DNA of 64,000 nt from Mycolicibacterium sp. ND9-15. Lineage in GTDB: Bacteria > Actinomycetota > Actinomycetes > Mycobacteriales > Mycobacteriaceae. Below the pieces are notes generated by a model. The model made no database searches. It saw only the letters and a list, made by a program, of their open reading frames with translations, and was not told the origin of the DNA. Shown one piece after another: positions 17,369 to 26,881 of this stretch. The translations under genes were made by a program, and so were the position numbers. Position 1 is the stretch's first letter, and each line of letters opens with the position of its first letter. The stretch spans positions 1,215,501-1,279,500 of the forward strand of contig NZ_CP142362.1 in the NCBI RefSeq assembly GCF_035918395.1. Direction: 5' to 3'.

Positions 17369-18997
17369 ATGACTGCGTCGCCGTCGACAAGCACCGCGCA
17401 GGAGTGGATCTCGCACGACCCGGATCCCAAGACCGCCGCCGAGCTCTTGGAGTGCTCCCAAGAAGAGCTCGAACGGCGATTCTCACAGCCTTTGACATTC
17501 GGCACCGCAGGTCTGCGCGGGCCGCTGCGCGGTGGCCCCAGCGGCATGAACCTCGCGGTCGTCCTGCGCGCCAGCTGGGCAGTCGCCAAGGTGCTCACGG
17601 ACCGGGGCCTGGCCGGCCAGGACGTCATTGTCGGCCGGGACACCCGGCACGGGTCCGACGAGTTCGCTCTAGCCGCCGCCGAAGTGCTTGCTGCGCAAGG
17701 CTTCCCCGTTACCCTGTTCTTCGCCGCCGTACCCACCCCCATCGTCGCCTTCGCTGTGCGCCACCGACCCGCCGCGGCAGGCATCCAGATCACCGCCTCG
17801 CACAACCCGCCATCGGACAACGGCTTCAAGGTGTACTTCGGTGGCGGCTTTCCGATCGTCGAGCCAACCGACCGCGAGATCGAGAAGGCCATTGCCGATG
17901 CCCCGCACGCCGACGAGATCCCCAGGCAGGCCGTCGCCCCCGGTGGCGTCGACGAGGTGCAGCGCTACGTGGAACGCGCGGCGAGCGTCCGGCACACCCA
18001 CGGATCGGTGCGGGTGGCATTCACCCCGCTGCACGGCGTGGGTGGGGAGTTCGCACTTGACGCGTTCGTGCGCGCCGGCCTGAACGACGTGCATGTCGTT
18101 CAGGCCCAGTTCGCCCCCGACCCCGACTTTTCCACGGTGGCCTCGCCCAATCCGGAAGAGCCCGAGGCGGTCGACGCCCTGCTGAAATTGGCCGCCGACG
18201 TCGACGCCGAGGTAGCGATCGCACTGGACCCGGACGCCGATCGGTGCGCGGTCGGCGTTCCGGCACCCGACGGTTGGCGCTTGCTCTCCGGCGACGAAAC
18301 CGGTTGGCTGCTCGGCGATTACATCCTGTCGCAAGTCGAGCCGGGGCCGGTGACGGAAGCCACGGTGGTCGCCAGTTCTCTGGTGTCGTCGCGCATGCTG
18401 TCGGCGATTGCTCGCGAGCACGGCGCCCGTCACGTCGAGACGCCCACCGGCTTCAAGTGGCTGTCGCGGGCCGACGTCGATCTGCCCGGTTGCACGTTGG
18501 TCTACGCCTACGAAGAGGCGATCGGCTACTGCGTCGATCCGTCGGCCGTCCGCGACAAGGACGGTATCAGCGCCGCGGTGTTGATCTGCGATCTCGTTGC
18601 CGCACTGCGTAACCGCGGGCACACACTGCTCGATGCGCTCGACGACCTGGCGCGCCGCCACGGTGTGCACACCACGACCGCGGTTTCGCGAACCGTCGAA
18701 GACACTCACGAGGCGGGCGCGGTGATGACCCGCCTGCGCGAGACGCCTCCCGATCGCATCGCCGGCTACGAGGTGACCGTCACCGATCTGCGGACCCACG
18801 ACGGTACCGACGCGCTGATATTCGTCGGCGGTGACGGCGACATCTCGGTGCGCATGGTGGTGCGACCCTCAGGCACCGAACCAAAGGTCAAGTCCTACAT
18901 CGAGATTCGCTGCACTGACGTCACCGGTGTAGCGGCTGCTCGGGAACGGACGCGGCGCGTGCAGGACGCAGTGTCCGACCTGGCCGCCCGCTTCTAG
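17369..18997 (+). CDS. pmmB: Phosphomannomutase/phosphoglucomutase (PmmB)
   Basis: This alpha-D-phosphohexomutase has 542 residues. The phosphoserine loop is [15 protein letters not shown], the metal loop is [11 protein letters not shown], the sugar-recognition loop is YAYEEAIGY, and the phosphate-binding loop is [12 protein letters not shown]. The N-terminal [13 protein letters not shown] is conserved. Proximity to deoD suggests it could also act on ribose-1- or deoxyribose-1-phosphate produced by nucleoside phosphorolysis, as for phosphopentomutases; this is an inference. It ends in a CTAG shared with the upp stop on the other strand. Confidence 0.9.
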   Translation: MTASPSTSTAQEWISHDPDPKTAAELLECSQEELERRFSQPLTFGTAGLRGPLRGGPSGMNLAVVLRASWAVAKVLTDRGLAGQDVIVGRDTRHGSDEFALAAAEVLAAQGFPVTLFFAAVPTPIVAFAVRHRPAAAGIQITASHNPPSDNGFKVYFGGGFPIVEPTDREIEKAIADAPHADEIPRQAVAPGGVDEVQRYVERAASVRHTHGSVRVAFTPLHGVGGEFALDAFVRAGLNDVHVVQAQFAPDPDFSTVASPNPEEPEAVDALLKLAADVDAEVAIALDPDADRCAVGVPAPDGWRLLSGDETGWLLGDYILSQVEPGPVTEATVVASSLVSSRMLSAIAREHGARHVETPTGFKWLSRADVDLPGCTLVYAYEEAIGYCVDPSAVRDKDGISAAVLICDLVAALRNRGHTLLDALDDLARRHGVHTTTAVSRTVEDTHEAGAVMTRLRETPPDRIAGYEVTVTDLRTHDGTDALIFVGGDGDISVRMVVRPSGTEPKVKSYIEIRCTDVTGVAAARERTRRVQDAVSDLAARF

Positions 18998-19617
18998 CGC
19001 GGGCCGAACTGCCGGTCCCCCGCGTCGCCGAGGCCGGGCACGATGTAGGCGATCTCGTTGAGACATTTGTCGATGGTCGCGGTGACCAGCCGGACGTCCG
19101 GTGCCGCCTTCTCCAGCGCGGCAAGGCCTTCCGGGGCGGCGACGACGCAGATCGCCGTGATGTCGACGGCGCTTCGCGAGTGCAGCAGTTCGATTGTGTG
19201 CACCATCGAACCGCCGGTCGCCAGCATCGGGTCGAGCACGATGACCGGCTGTGCGCTGAGGTCGTCGGGCAGCGACTCCAGATACGGCGTCGGTTGATGG
19301 GTCTCCTCGTTGCGGGCGACACCGACGAAGCCGACGCGGGCCTCGGGTATCAGCACGTGCGCCTGGTCGACCATCCCAAGGCCGGCGCGTAATACGGGCA
19401 CGAGCAACGGCGGGTTAGCCAGCCGGCAGCCGGTAGTCTCGGCCAACGGGGTGCGCACCGGAACGGTCTCGACGGCGGCGTCGCGGGTGGCCTCGTACAC
19501 CAGCATCAGCGTGAGGTCGCGTAGCGCGGACCGGAAGGTCGCGTTGTCGGTGGTCGCGTCGCGCAAGGTGGTCAATCGTGCGGCCGCAAGCGGGTGGTCG
19601 ACGACGCGCACATGCAT
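18994..19617 (-). CDS. upp: Uracil phosphoribosyltransferase
   Basis: This enzyme converts uracil and PRPP to UMP. The PRPP-binding motif is [14 protein letters not shown] and the uracil-binding C-terminus reads [15 protein letters not shown]. At 207 residues it matches Rv3309c. It is convergent with pmmB: the two genes share the palindromic tetranucleotide CTAG, each using TAG as stop. Its 5' side marks the point where synteny with M. tuberculosis breaks and the accessory block begins. Confidence 0.95.
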   Translation of the reverse strand: MHVRVVDHPLAAARLTTLRDATTDNATFRSALRDLTLMLVYEATRDAAVETVPVRTPLAETTGCRLANPPLLVPVLRAGLGMVDQAHVLIPEARVGFVGVARNEETHQPTPYLESLPDDLSAQPVIVLDPMLATGGSMVHTIELLHSRSAVDITAICVVAAPEGLAALEKAAPDVRLVTATIDKCLNEIAYIVPGLGDAGDRQFGPR

Positions 19618-19666
19618 GCGCCGACCTTAACGGGAACCGGAGCGCGTCGCGCCGCGTCTTACCCAC

Positions 19667-19957
19667 ATGCACGCCGATACCGACGCCATCCGCGCCCTGG
19701 CCGCGGCGAACTTCGCACATGCCGACGAGCTCGCCGCCCTCGCCTCGAAGCTCGCGGCCGCCCCCATCGCCGAGACCGCATTCGGCCCGGTCGGTCAGCC
19801 GTTCATCGCGGTGTTGACCGAAGCCGTCGCGCACGAGGCTCGCAGGGTCGCCGCGCTGCGGGACCGGACATGGGCGAGCGGCGACGCCGCCCACCGGACG
19901 GCGCTGGCCTACGACGAGGCCGATGAACGCGCGGGTTCGCGGGTCAGCGGCGTCTGA
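19667..19957 (+). CDS. EspC-like small type VII secretion-associated protein
   Basis: This 96-residue, Ala-rich, all-helical protein has no signal peptide. Near the C-terminus it has W69-A-S-G and Y82-D-E-A-D86, which fits the W-x-G/Y-x3-D/E type export signal of type VII substrates. The layout (a helix, a short turn, a second helix ending in YxxxD) resembles EspC and DUF2580-type proteins. It stops 2 nt before the start of the NlpC/P60 gene, so both are probably translated together and may form a heterodimer. No ribosome binding site precedes the ATG, so the start is uncertain. Confidence 0.6.
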   Translation: MHADTDAIRALAAANFAHADELAALASKLAAAPIAETAFGPVGQPFIAVLTEAVAHEARRVAALRDRTWASGDAAHRTALAYDEADERAGSRVSGV

Positions 19958-19959
19958 CG

Positions 19960-21039
19960 ATGCCGAGCGCGTTGGTGGCCGGGCTGACGGCGCCCCTGCG
20001 GGAGCTTGAGTCGCTGATCGGCCCCGGCTCGGCCGCCGACCTGACGACCGCCCTGAACGACGTGCGCAACGCGCTCTACGAGGTGTCGGCGTCGACCAGC
20101 CACGCCTGGCGTCGCGCTGCCGCGAACTGGACCGGGTCGGGCGCCGACGCGGCGGCCGACTTCGTCTCCGCGACGGTCACGGGCACAGAGGAACTGGCGG
20201 AGCGGGTGGGGCGCCTCGGCGCGTCGGCGGATGCTGCGGGTGCGGCGGTGGCACGCGCTCACCGGCGGCTGCGCGACATCGTCGACGCCTTCGAGGCGCG
20301 AGCGGCCGCGCTCGAGCCATACCTCGACTCGCCGGGCGTGGCCGAGGAGCTGGTGGCCGAGGCGCGCCGTTCGCTCGACGATGCCGTCGCGGTGGTCGAC
20401 GAGTTGCGCGCCGAGTTGGACGGACATACCGCCGGGCTTCCCGTGGCGAAGACGGCGCCGGCCGCCGCGCCCGCCCCCACCACACCGGCGGGCTTCAGTG
20501 CCCCGACGATGCCGTCGATGGGCTCAGGGCTGGGCGCCGGCTCGGGCGGGTCCACCCCCTCGGTCGGGTTCGCTTCTGCGGCACGCGATGTCGCGGAGCT
20601 TACCGGGCTGGGAGCTCCCGCCCCGGACGCCGCGACGTTCGGGGACGGGGTCGCGGTGCGGCTGCCGGACGGAAGCACGACAACCGCGCCGAATGCCGTT
20701 GCGGCGAGTGCTGTTCGGCACGCCCTGACGCAACTGGGGGTTCCGTACGACTGGGGCGGCACCACACCTGGGGTGGGCCTCGATTGCAGCGGCCTCACGC
20801 AGTGGGCGTATTCGGAGGCGGGGCTGAGCCTTCCGCGGCTAGCCCAGGAGCAGGACGTCGGCGCTTCCGTCGCGGCGGCCCACCTGCGACCCGGCGACCT
20901 CGCCGTGTGGGACGGTCACGTCGCGATGATCGTCGGTAACGGCCAGATGATCGAGGCAGGCGATCCGGTCAAGCTGTCACCGATTCGAACTGACAACGCG
21001 GGACAGGGTTTTCAGGGGTTTTGGCGACCGACGGCGTAG
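19960..21039 (+). CDS. WXG-type protein with C-terminal NlpC/P60 peptidase domain
   Basis: This 359-residue protein has an N-terminal helical domain containing W57-T-G, as in WXG100/type VII substrates. An Ala/Pro/Gly/Ser linker follows (about 165-205), then a C-terminal NlpC/P60 (C40) cysteine peptidase domain. The catalytic Cys lies in GVGLDCSGLTQWAY and the His in WDGHVAMIVG, with LPRLAQEQ between them. There is no Sec signal, so export through an ESX system is likely. The expected job is cleavage of peptidoglycan stem peptides. The gene follows the EspC-like gene by 2 nt. I do not know a named orthologue at this position in M. tuberculosis. Confidence 0.75.
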   Translation: MPSALVAGLTAPLRELESLIGPGSAADLTTALNDVRNALYEVSASTSHAWRRAAANWTGSGADAAADFVSATVTGTEELAERVGRLGASADAAGAAVARAHRRLRDIVDAFEARAAALEPYLDSPGVAEELVAEARRSLDDAVAVVDELRAELDGHTAGLPVAKTAPAAAPAPTTPAGFSAPTMPSMGSGLGAGSGGSTPSVGFASAARDVAELTGLGAPAPDAATFGDGVAVRLPDGSTTTAPNAVAASAVRHALTQLGVPYDWGGTTPGVGLDCSGLTQWAYSEAGLSLPRLAQEQDVGASVAAAHLRPGDLAVWDGHVAMIVGNGQMIEAGDPVKLSPIRTDNAGQGFQGFWRPTA

Positions 21040-21257
21040 GCAGCGATGGTGTTGCGCACCGATAAGCCAAGCAGCGCATCGTCGATCGGGCGGTCCAGTA
21101 GCAGCAGACGGAGATGCGCTGGGGCCACCAGGAACTCGATCAACTCGTCAGGATCCGTGCCGACTGGAAGCCCGCCGCGTTCAACAGCGCGCAGCACGAC
21201 CTGCGCAGATCCGGTAAACCGGCCGCGCCAGAGGTTGTTACGCGCCACCACTTTCAA
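21012..21257 (-). pseudogene. Remnant of a TetR-family regulator (C-terminal part only)
   Basis: The frame encodes AVERGGLPVGTDPDELIEFLVAPAHLRLLLLDRPIDDALL..., which fits the last 60 or so residues of a TetR-type ligand-binding domain. No helix-turn-helix is encoded upstream in any minus-strand frame before the CBS-domain gene ends at 21337. The frame overlaps the NlpC/P60 gene by 28 nt at its end. A small hairpin (ACGCTC-GATT-GAGCGT, 21276-21291) sits at the broken edge. It is most likely a decayed gene. Confidence 0.65.
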
Positions 21258-21336
21258 GACACCCCGGATGGATTCACGCTCGATTGAGCGTCGCTTACTT
21301 GCGGACGCTGTTCACCGATCGCCCGGCGCGCAGCGT

Positions 21337-21756
21337 CTAATCGGATTCGATGTCCGCGCTGGCGGCGTAAACCCCGAGCAGGTCGCGCGCCGAGACGATG
21401 CCGACCAGCTCCCCGTCCCGCTCCACCAGGACATGCCGAACGTAACGGTCCATCATCCGGACCGCCACCTCGTCGACCGTGGCGTCGGCGCCGCACCACA
21501 CCAGCTTCTTGCTGGCCACGTCCAGGGCCGACACCGAAGTCGGATCATCGCCCGCTGCCACTAACCGCACCACGTCCCGCTCGGACACCAGTGCGGTAGG
21601 CCGCTCGTCGTCGCCGACCACGACGACGCCGACCTCACGGCCGATGATGGCCTCGGCAACGTCGGCAATCGTTGCATCGGCGGCCACCCGCACCACCGGG
21701 TCGCCGGTGATGTCGGAGACGGGGGTCGACCCGGCGGAAGGGAGTTTGTCGGTCAT
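21337..21756 (-). CDS. Two-CBS-domain protein
   Basis: This 139-residue protein consists of a CBS pair only: DPVVRVAADATIADVAEAII...GVVVVGD...ALVSERDVVRLV, then LVWCGADATVDEVAVRMM...RHVLVERDGELVGIVSARDLL. Such pairs bind adenosine nucleotides and act as energy sensors. Its size and architecture resemble the hypoxic-response protein Rv2626c, but I cannot say that it is the orthologue. The ATG at 21756 is used. It is followed by the TetR remnant. Confidence 0.85.
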   Translation of the reverse strand: MTDKLPSAGSTPVSDITGDPVVRVAADATIADVAEAIIGREVGVVVVGDDERPTALVSERDVVRLVAAGDDPTSVSALDVASKKLVWCGADATVDEVAVRMMDRYVRHVLVERDGELVGIVSARDLLGVYAASADIESD

Positions 21757-21803
21757 GCGGCCATGATCTCATCCGCCTTGCACGCTGAGGGCGCAGGGAT
21801 TAC

Positions 21804-22847
21804 TCAGGACGCGGTGAGCACCACTTTCAACGCGCCCGTGTTCGCGGCGTCGGCGAATACGTCGTAGGCGGTCTCGAACTCGTCGAGTCGGAATCGATGG
21901 GTGACCATCGGCGAGGTGTCCAGTCGTTTGCTGACGACCAGCCCGATCAACGTGGGTGTCGAGTAGGTGTCGACGAGACCGGTGGTGATGGTCAGGTTCT
22001 TGATCCAGATGTCCTCGAGGTGCAGCGTGGCCGGCGCCCCGTGGACGCCGAGGTTGGCGACGTGACCGCCGGCGCGTACCAGTCGCACGGCCAGTTCGAA
22101 AGTGTCGGGCACGCCGACGGCTTCCATCGTCACGTCTGCCCCGAGGCCGCCCGTCAGCTCGGCGATCACGGCCTGCGGGTCGTCGCGGCCGTTGTTGACC
22201 ACGACGTCGGCGCCGAACTTGCGGGCGGCCTCGAGTCGGGAGTCCGCCATGTCGATGGCCACGATGCGGCTGGGGCTGTACAGCTTCGCGGTCAGGATCG
22301 CGGCCAACCCGATCGGCCCAGCCCCGATGATCACCACCACGTCACCCGGACGCACCTTGCCGTTGAGCACCCCCACCTCGTAGGAGGTCGGCAGGATGTC
22401 GGCCAGCAGGATCATCTGCTCGTCGCTGACCCCCTCGGGGACCTTGTGCGTCGAGTTGTCGGCGTAGGGCACCCGCACGTACTCGGCTTGCGTTCCGTCG
22501 ATGAGGTGGCCCAGGATCCACCCGCCGCCGTTGAGGCATTGCCCGTAGCTGGCCTCGCGGCAGTACCGGCAGCTGCCGCAGGCGGTGACGCACGACACCA
22601 GCACCCGGTCACCGACGGCGACCCGCTGTACCGCCGCGCCCACCTCGACCACCGTGCCGACTGCTTCGTGGCCCAGGATGCGTCCTGAGCTCACCGCGGG
22701 CACGTCGCCCTTGAGGATGTGCAGATCCGTTCCGCAGATGGTCACGGTGTCCACGCGAACGATGGCATCGGTGGGCGACGTGATGGCCACGTCCGGCGCT
22801 TCGGTCCAGGCCCGCTGCCCCGGCCCGCGGTAAACCAACGCTTTCAC
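21804..22847 (-). CDS. Zinc-dependent alcohol dehydrogenase (MDR family)
   Basis: This is a medium-chain dehydrogenase of 347 residues. The catalytic zinc ligands are Cys in TICGTDLHILKG and His-Glu in LGHEAVGTV. The structural zinc site is CGSCRYCREASYGQC, and the NAD-binding loop is IGAGPIGLAAILTA with an Asp after the second strand (AIDMADS), which suggests NAD+. The start is GTG at 22847 after AAGGAG. The substrate is unknown; threonine/secondary-alcohol and formaldehyde-type members look similar. It stands alone between the CBS gene and the divergent GAP-family gene. Confidence 0.88.
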   Translation of the reverse strand: MKALVYRGPGQRAWTEAPDVAITSPTDAIVRVDTVTICGTDLHILKGDVPAVSSGRILGHEAVGTVVEVGAAVQRVAVGDRVLVSCVTACGSCRYCREASYGQCLNGGGWILGHLIDGTQAEYVRVPYADNSTHKVPEGVSDEQMILLADILPTSYEVGVLNGKVRPGDVVVIIGAGPIGLAAILTAKLYSPSRIVAIDMADSRLEAARKFGADVVVNNGRDDPQAVIAELTGGLGADVTMEAVGVPDTFELAVRLVRAGGHVANLGVHGAPATLHLEDIWIKNLTITTGLVDTYSTPTLIGLVVSKRLDTSPMVTHRFRLDEFETAYDVFADAANTGALKVVLTAS

Positions 22848-22960
22848 CTTTGTCTCCTTATCGGTCGAATCGCCTGCTGACTAATGCCTTGACCGTGTCA
22901 GCGCCGGCCAAACACTAACGGCGCGATACCGTCGCCGGGTGGCGGCCGGCGAACACTGGC

Positions 22961-23632
22961 ATGGGTGAACTCTGGGCGACGATGCTGCCCGCCGCCGTCG
23001 CCGTCGCACTGAGCCCCACCGGCATCGTCGAGCTGATGCTGGTCCTGCTGTCCACACGCGCCCGACAAAATGCGCTCGTGTTCATCGCCTCGGTGATGGC
23101 GGGAGTCTTCCTGCTGCCTTTGCTCGGCGCCTCGATACTCAACGCCGCGGCGAACAACGACGCACTCGTCGCACGGACCAACACCGTCACCGGATGGGTT
23201 CTCATCGGACTGGGCGTGCTGCTGATCCCTTTCGCAGTCGGCAGCTTTGTGAAGCGAGGCAACCGAACGCCGCCCGGTATCTTCGACGAGATCGCCGCAA
23301 TGGGCTCGCTCGCGGTCTTTCTGCTCTCGCTCAGCGTCGTCTGGCTCAACCCGATAAACGCACTGGTGTTGCTGTCTGTCGGGTCCCAAGCCGCCGCGAC
23401 TCACGTCTCGACGCTTGCCTTGCTGCCATCGCTGGTCGCATTCACGGTCCTGGCCACCTCGCCGTTCGTCGCGGTGGCGCTGTTCGTGCTGCGCGGCGGC
23501 GAACGGGTCAGCGCGGCACTCGACAGCACCAGACAGCGGATCGTCGAGCACAACCGCATCATCATGTCGATTGCCCTCGGCCTGCTCGCCGTGGTGCTCG
23601 TCGCGCAGGGCATCGCCTCTGTTTCGAACTAA
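22961..23632 (+). CDS. GAP-family (GPL/sulfolipid addressing) integral membrane protein
   Basis: This 223-residue protein has six predicted membrane segments, beginning MLPAAVAVALSPTGIVELMLVLLST. The conserved N-terminal SPTGI, LLSTRARQNALVFI and central WLNPINALVLL fit the Gap/Sap family. In mycobacteria these proteins help move glycopeptidolipids or sulfolipids to the cell surface. No lipid biosynthesis gene lies nearby, so the cargo cannot be inferred from context. It ends 4 nt before the stop of the convergent GTPase gene. Confidence 0.78.
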   Translation: MGELWATMLPAAVAVALSPTGIVELMLVLLSTRARQNALVFIASVMAGVFLLPLLGASILNAAANNDALVARTNTVTGWVLIGLGVLLIPFAVGSFVKRGNRTPPGIFDEIAAMGSLAVFLLSLSVVWLNPINALVLLSVGSQAAATHVSTLALLPSLVAFTVLATSPFVAVALFVLRGGERVSAALDSTRQRIVEHNRIIMSIALGLLAVVLVAQGIASVSN

Positions 23633-23636
23633 TGGG

Positions 23637-25217
23637 TCAGCTTTTCAGCGCGTGAACCGCCTCGGACAACTGCTCGTACGCAGACAGTTCTGTCCGCAAC
23701 GGCGCCAAGACGAAGTCTTGGCCCACCGCGTCGACTCGTCGTCGCAGTTCGGATGCCGCCCGCCGCCTGCGCCGGGCGGCGCCCAACGCCACGAATGGCC
23801 GCACGACCACGCGAAGCACCAATCCCAGGGCGAGTCCGCCGACGAGAAGCGCGCTCGGCCAGGCGAACGGTCCGAGCGATGGGGCATCGACGTCGATCTG
23901 CAGGTAGGCCAACACGGCGATCACGCCCAACCACGCCCCGCCCACGACCGCCGCGGCGAGCAGCGCCCATTGCAGCGCGCCGGCCAGCGCCCACCACCGC
24001 GGCGGCCGGTCCATCCCGAGGTTGGTTCCGCCGACGGCTCGGTCCAGCGCGTCGGGCACCGCTGCCGACCGAGACTTCGCCGCCTCCAACAACTTTCGTG
24101 GCCACGGTGCCGGCAGCCCGGTCGAGGCGGTGTCGGCCAGCGAGCGGACGGCGCTGTCCACCGCCGCACGCGAGGCCGCAGACGCCGACGGTAACGAAGT
24201 GCGGCGAAGCACTTCGTCTTGCGCTCCGGATCGATTTATCCCCAACCGCCGCAACGGATCCGGTCTCACCTTGGACAACCAGCTCAGCGGCGGCCAGCCG
24301 ACCGCCGCCAGTCCCCGGCGATCGTAGGCGCGACCCACGGCTGCCACGACTGTCGGCACTCCGGCCGCCGCCGCCAGCGCGCCCTGCAGCCGTCGCTGCG
24401 CGTCCCGCAGTGCGGGTTCGGATCGGCGCCTCGGGACCAGCGGTGTCAGCCGAGCGGCGATGCTGTCCAGATCTGCGCTCACCCGCGCAGTCCGAGCGCG
24501 GTGGTCGGCGACCGTCGACGCCAGGAACTCGTGCAGCGGCGCTGCCCCGTCCGGCGTCACCGCCGAGGTCGTCAACACGGGCACGCCGGCCAGTCCGTCC
24601 TGGGCCAGCAGCCGGTGGAGGTCGCGTACACAGGAATCCACGTCGGGCACGGACAGCCGATCCGACTGGTTGAGCACCACCGCCATCACTTCGCGATGCG
24701 CCGACAGCGGCCGCAGATAGGAGTCGTGCAGCACCGCGTCTGCGTACTTCTGCGGGTCGAGTACCCAGACGAAGGCGTCGACGAGCCGAACCAGCCTGTC
24801 GACTTCGGCTCGATGGGACAGCTCGGTGGAGTCGTGGTCGGGCAGGTCGAGCAGCACAAGACCGGACAACTCCGGAGCGTACGGCTCCGCCCTGTACTGC
24901 CGGTTCCCTATCTGGAGCCAGTCCAGCAGTTCGGTGGCGCCGGATGGTCCGAACACAACCGCCTGGCTGGCCGACGTCGTCGGCCGGCGGATGCCGACGG
25001 TGGCCAGCTGCTCCCCGACAACGGCGTTGAACAACGACGACTTCCCGCTCCCGGTCGCCCCTGCCAGCGCCACAACGGTGTACTCCCCGGACAGCCGCAG
25101 CCGGGTCCCGGCCCGTTCGTCCAGCGCGCGCAACTCGGTGAGCACATCGTCGGGCAGCCGACCGGCCCCGAGCTCGGCCACCGAAGTCAGCGCACCGAGC
25201 CGAGCGGCGAGGCTCAT
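23637..25217 (-). CDS. Dynamin-like GTPase with C-terminal membrane segments (second of tandem pair)
   Basis: This is a 526-residue P-loop GTPase. G1 is AGATGSGKSSLFNAVVG at about residue 50, G2 a Thr in RRPTTS, G3 the variant DLPDHDS, and G4 NQSD. After about 150 helical residues come two hydrophobic blocks (WALLAAAVVGGAWLGVIAVLAYL and ALLVGGLALGLVLRVVV), which would anchor it in the membrane. The C-terminal tail is helical. Its ATG overlaps the stop of the first GTPase gene by 4 nt, so the two are co-translated. The pair resembles the paired bacterial dynamin-like proteins DynA/DynB of Streptomyces; IniA/IniC are the known mycobacterial examples. A membrane-remodelling role is inferred. Confidence 0.72.
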   Translation of the reverse strand: MSLAARLGALTSVAELGAGRLPDDVLTELRALDERAGTRLRLSGEYTVVALAGATGSGKSSLFNAVVGEQLATVGIRRPTTSASQAVVFGPSGATELLDWLQIGNRQYRAEPYAPELSGLVLLDLPDHDSTELSHRAEVDRLVRLVDAFVWVLDPQKYADAVLHDSYLRPLSAHREVMAVVLNQSDRLSVPDVDSCVRDLHRLLAQDGLAGVPVLTTSAVTPDGAAPLHEFLASTVADHRARTARVSADLDSIAARLTPLVPRRRSEPALRDAQRRLQGALAAAAGVPTVVAAVGRAYDRRGLAAVGWPPLSWLSKVRPDPLRRLGINRSGAQDEVLRRTSLPSASAASRAAVDSAVRSLADTASTGLPAPWPRKLLEAAKSRSAAVPDALDRAVGGTNLGMDRPPRWWALAGALQWALLAAAVVGGAWLGVIAVLAYLQIDVDAPSLGPFAWPSALLVGGLALGLVLRVVVRPFVALGAARRRRRAASELRRRVDAVGQDFVLAPLRTELSAYEQLSEAVHALKS

Positions 25218-26881
25218 CGCAACACCGCCGCAACGGAATTCGCCGCCGCTCGCAGCTCATCGCCGGAAACCAACGACGCCGCCGACCCCAGCACGTCGGT
25301 GTAGCGGCCACTGTCTTGACCCAACAGGTCCTCGACCCGAGCCAGCAGGTCGTCGCGGGCCCGCCGGGCCAGGCCGCGGACCGCCTGCTCGCCGAAGATC
25401 GCCTCCAGCACCTTTTGGCCGGCCACCGACGTGCCGCCGGCCACAGCGATCTCGGCGCCGGTCAAACCGGCCGTCTGGCTGAACACCGCAAGCATCACGA
25501 CCAGCCCGGCACCGTTGACGCCGTAGGAGGCCAGTCGTGCGCCCGACCGCTTCGACGCGCCCTCGGTACGGACCAGCTCGAGCACGAACTCCTGCCAGTC
25601 GCGGACCAGCCGCTCGGTTGCTTCGGGCAAGCCGGCGGCGGGCCGGGCCAGCTCGTCGGTCAGCAGCGGCTCACCCGCCTGGTGCCGCGCCCAGCAGCCG
25701 TACGCCGACTCCGCGGCCTCTTCGACGGCGGCCTGCACGACCGTCGCGATCCCGGATTCCAGCGCGGTCCCGAGTTCCTCCACCGGGCCCGGCCGCCCGC
25801 TCACCGCGGCCACCACACGGTCGCGGATCCTGCCGACACGCGACTCGAGTTTGCGCAGAAACTCGCCCGTCCCGACCACGTCCTGCCAGCGGGCCAGGAC
25901 CTCGCCCCGCAGCAACGCCCCGTCACGGACCGCCTCGTCCACCCGCGAAAGGGCATCGCCGTAGGCCGAAGAGACGCAGGACTCCAACTGCTTGCGCACC
26001 GCGGATTGTTCGTCGGCCGCGTCGGCCAGCGCGTACGCCCGAGGCGCGAGGCTCCGGAGCGCCCCGTCCAGCGTGTAGCGCACTACCGCGGCCCGCTGCT
26101 CGGCATCGGCGGTGAGGCTTGCCAGCCACGACCGGATGGGCGCAATCGTCTTCTCCCGCAACAGTCCCGCGCGAAGCGACTGCTCGGGCACGACGAACAG
26201 CGGCGCGCCGCCCAGTCCGTTCGCCGCGAGCATGTCCGAGAGGTGCGCGCCCACATCCTTGACCGCCTCGGGCGGGCAGCGGTCGAGCACGATGGCGATC
26301 GCCGTACCCCGGTCCCGGGCGGTGTGGAGCATCTGCCAGGGCACGGCGTCGGCGTACCGGGCCGCGGTCGTCAAAAAGATCCACAGGTCGGCGGCCGCCA
26401 GCAGGGTGGCCGCGAGTTCGCGATTGGTGCTCACGACGCTGTCGATGTCCGGGGCGTCGAGCAGCGCAAGTCCGGGGCCGATGCCCGGGTTGGTCGCCAA
26501 CCGCAGACCGTCCGGCCCCGACGAGCGCGGCAGTTGCGGCAGGATTCGGTCGTCGGTGAACCACATCAGGTCCGAGGGGTGACACACGATCACCGGGCCC
26601 CGGGTGGTCGGCCGCAGCACACCGGCCGGGCTCACGTCGGTGCCGACCAGGGAATTGATCAAGGTCGATTTCCCGGCGCCCGTCGACCCGCCGACCACCG
26701 CCAGCAGTGGGGCATCGATACTGCGCAGCCGGGGAATCAAGTAGTCCGCCAGCTGTCCGGTCAACTCGCGGCGGTCCCGTTCGGCCGGCCACGCCGACGG
26801 CGCCGGCAGCGGGAACGTCGTGCGTGCCAGCACCTCGCTCAGGGCGGCCACCGCGGCGACGATGTCGGTGGCTTCCGTCAT
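25214..26881 (-). CDS. Dynamin-like GTPase (first of tandem pair)
   Basis: This 555-residue GTPase has G1 GGSTGAGKSTLINSLVG at about residue 65, a G2 region RPTTRGP, G3 DAPDIDS, and a degenerate G4 (VLDRCP in place of N/TKxD). A long helical region with many charged residues follows, plus one hydrophobic patch (GLVVMLAVFSQTAGLTGAEIAVAGG) near residue 470 that may insert into membrane. The ATG at 26881 starts MTEATDIVAAV; an upstream in-frame ATG at 26938 adds a basic stretch with no conservation signal. The weak G4 suggests low nucleotide specificity or dependence on its partner. Confidence 0.72.
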   Translation of the reverse strand: MTEATDIVAAVAALSEVLARTTFPLPAPSAWPAERDRRELTGQLADYLIPRLRSIDAPLLAVVGGSTGAGKSTLINSLVGTDVSPAGVLRPTTRGPVIVCHPSDLMWFTDDRILPQLPRSSGPDGLRLATNPGIGPGLALLDAPDIDSVVSTNRELAATLLAAADLWIFLTTAARYADAVPWQMLHTARDRGTAIAIVLDRCPPEAVKDVGAHLSDMLAANGLGGAPLFVVPEQSLRAGLLREKTIAPIRSWLASLTADAEQRAAVVRYTLDGALRSLAPRAYALADAADEQSAVRKQLESCVSSAYGDALSRVDEAVRDGALLRGEVLARWQDVVGTGEFLRKLESRVGRIRDRVVAAVSGRPGPVEELGTALESGIATVVQAAVEEAAESAYGCWARHQAGEPLLTDELARPAAGLPEATERLVRDWQEFVLELVRTEGASKRSGARLASYGVNGAGLVVMLAVFSQTAGLTGAEIAVAGGTSVAGQKVLEAIFGEQAVRGLARRARDDLLARVEDLLGQDSGRYTDVLGSAASLVSGDELRAAANSVAAVLR

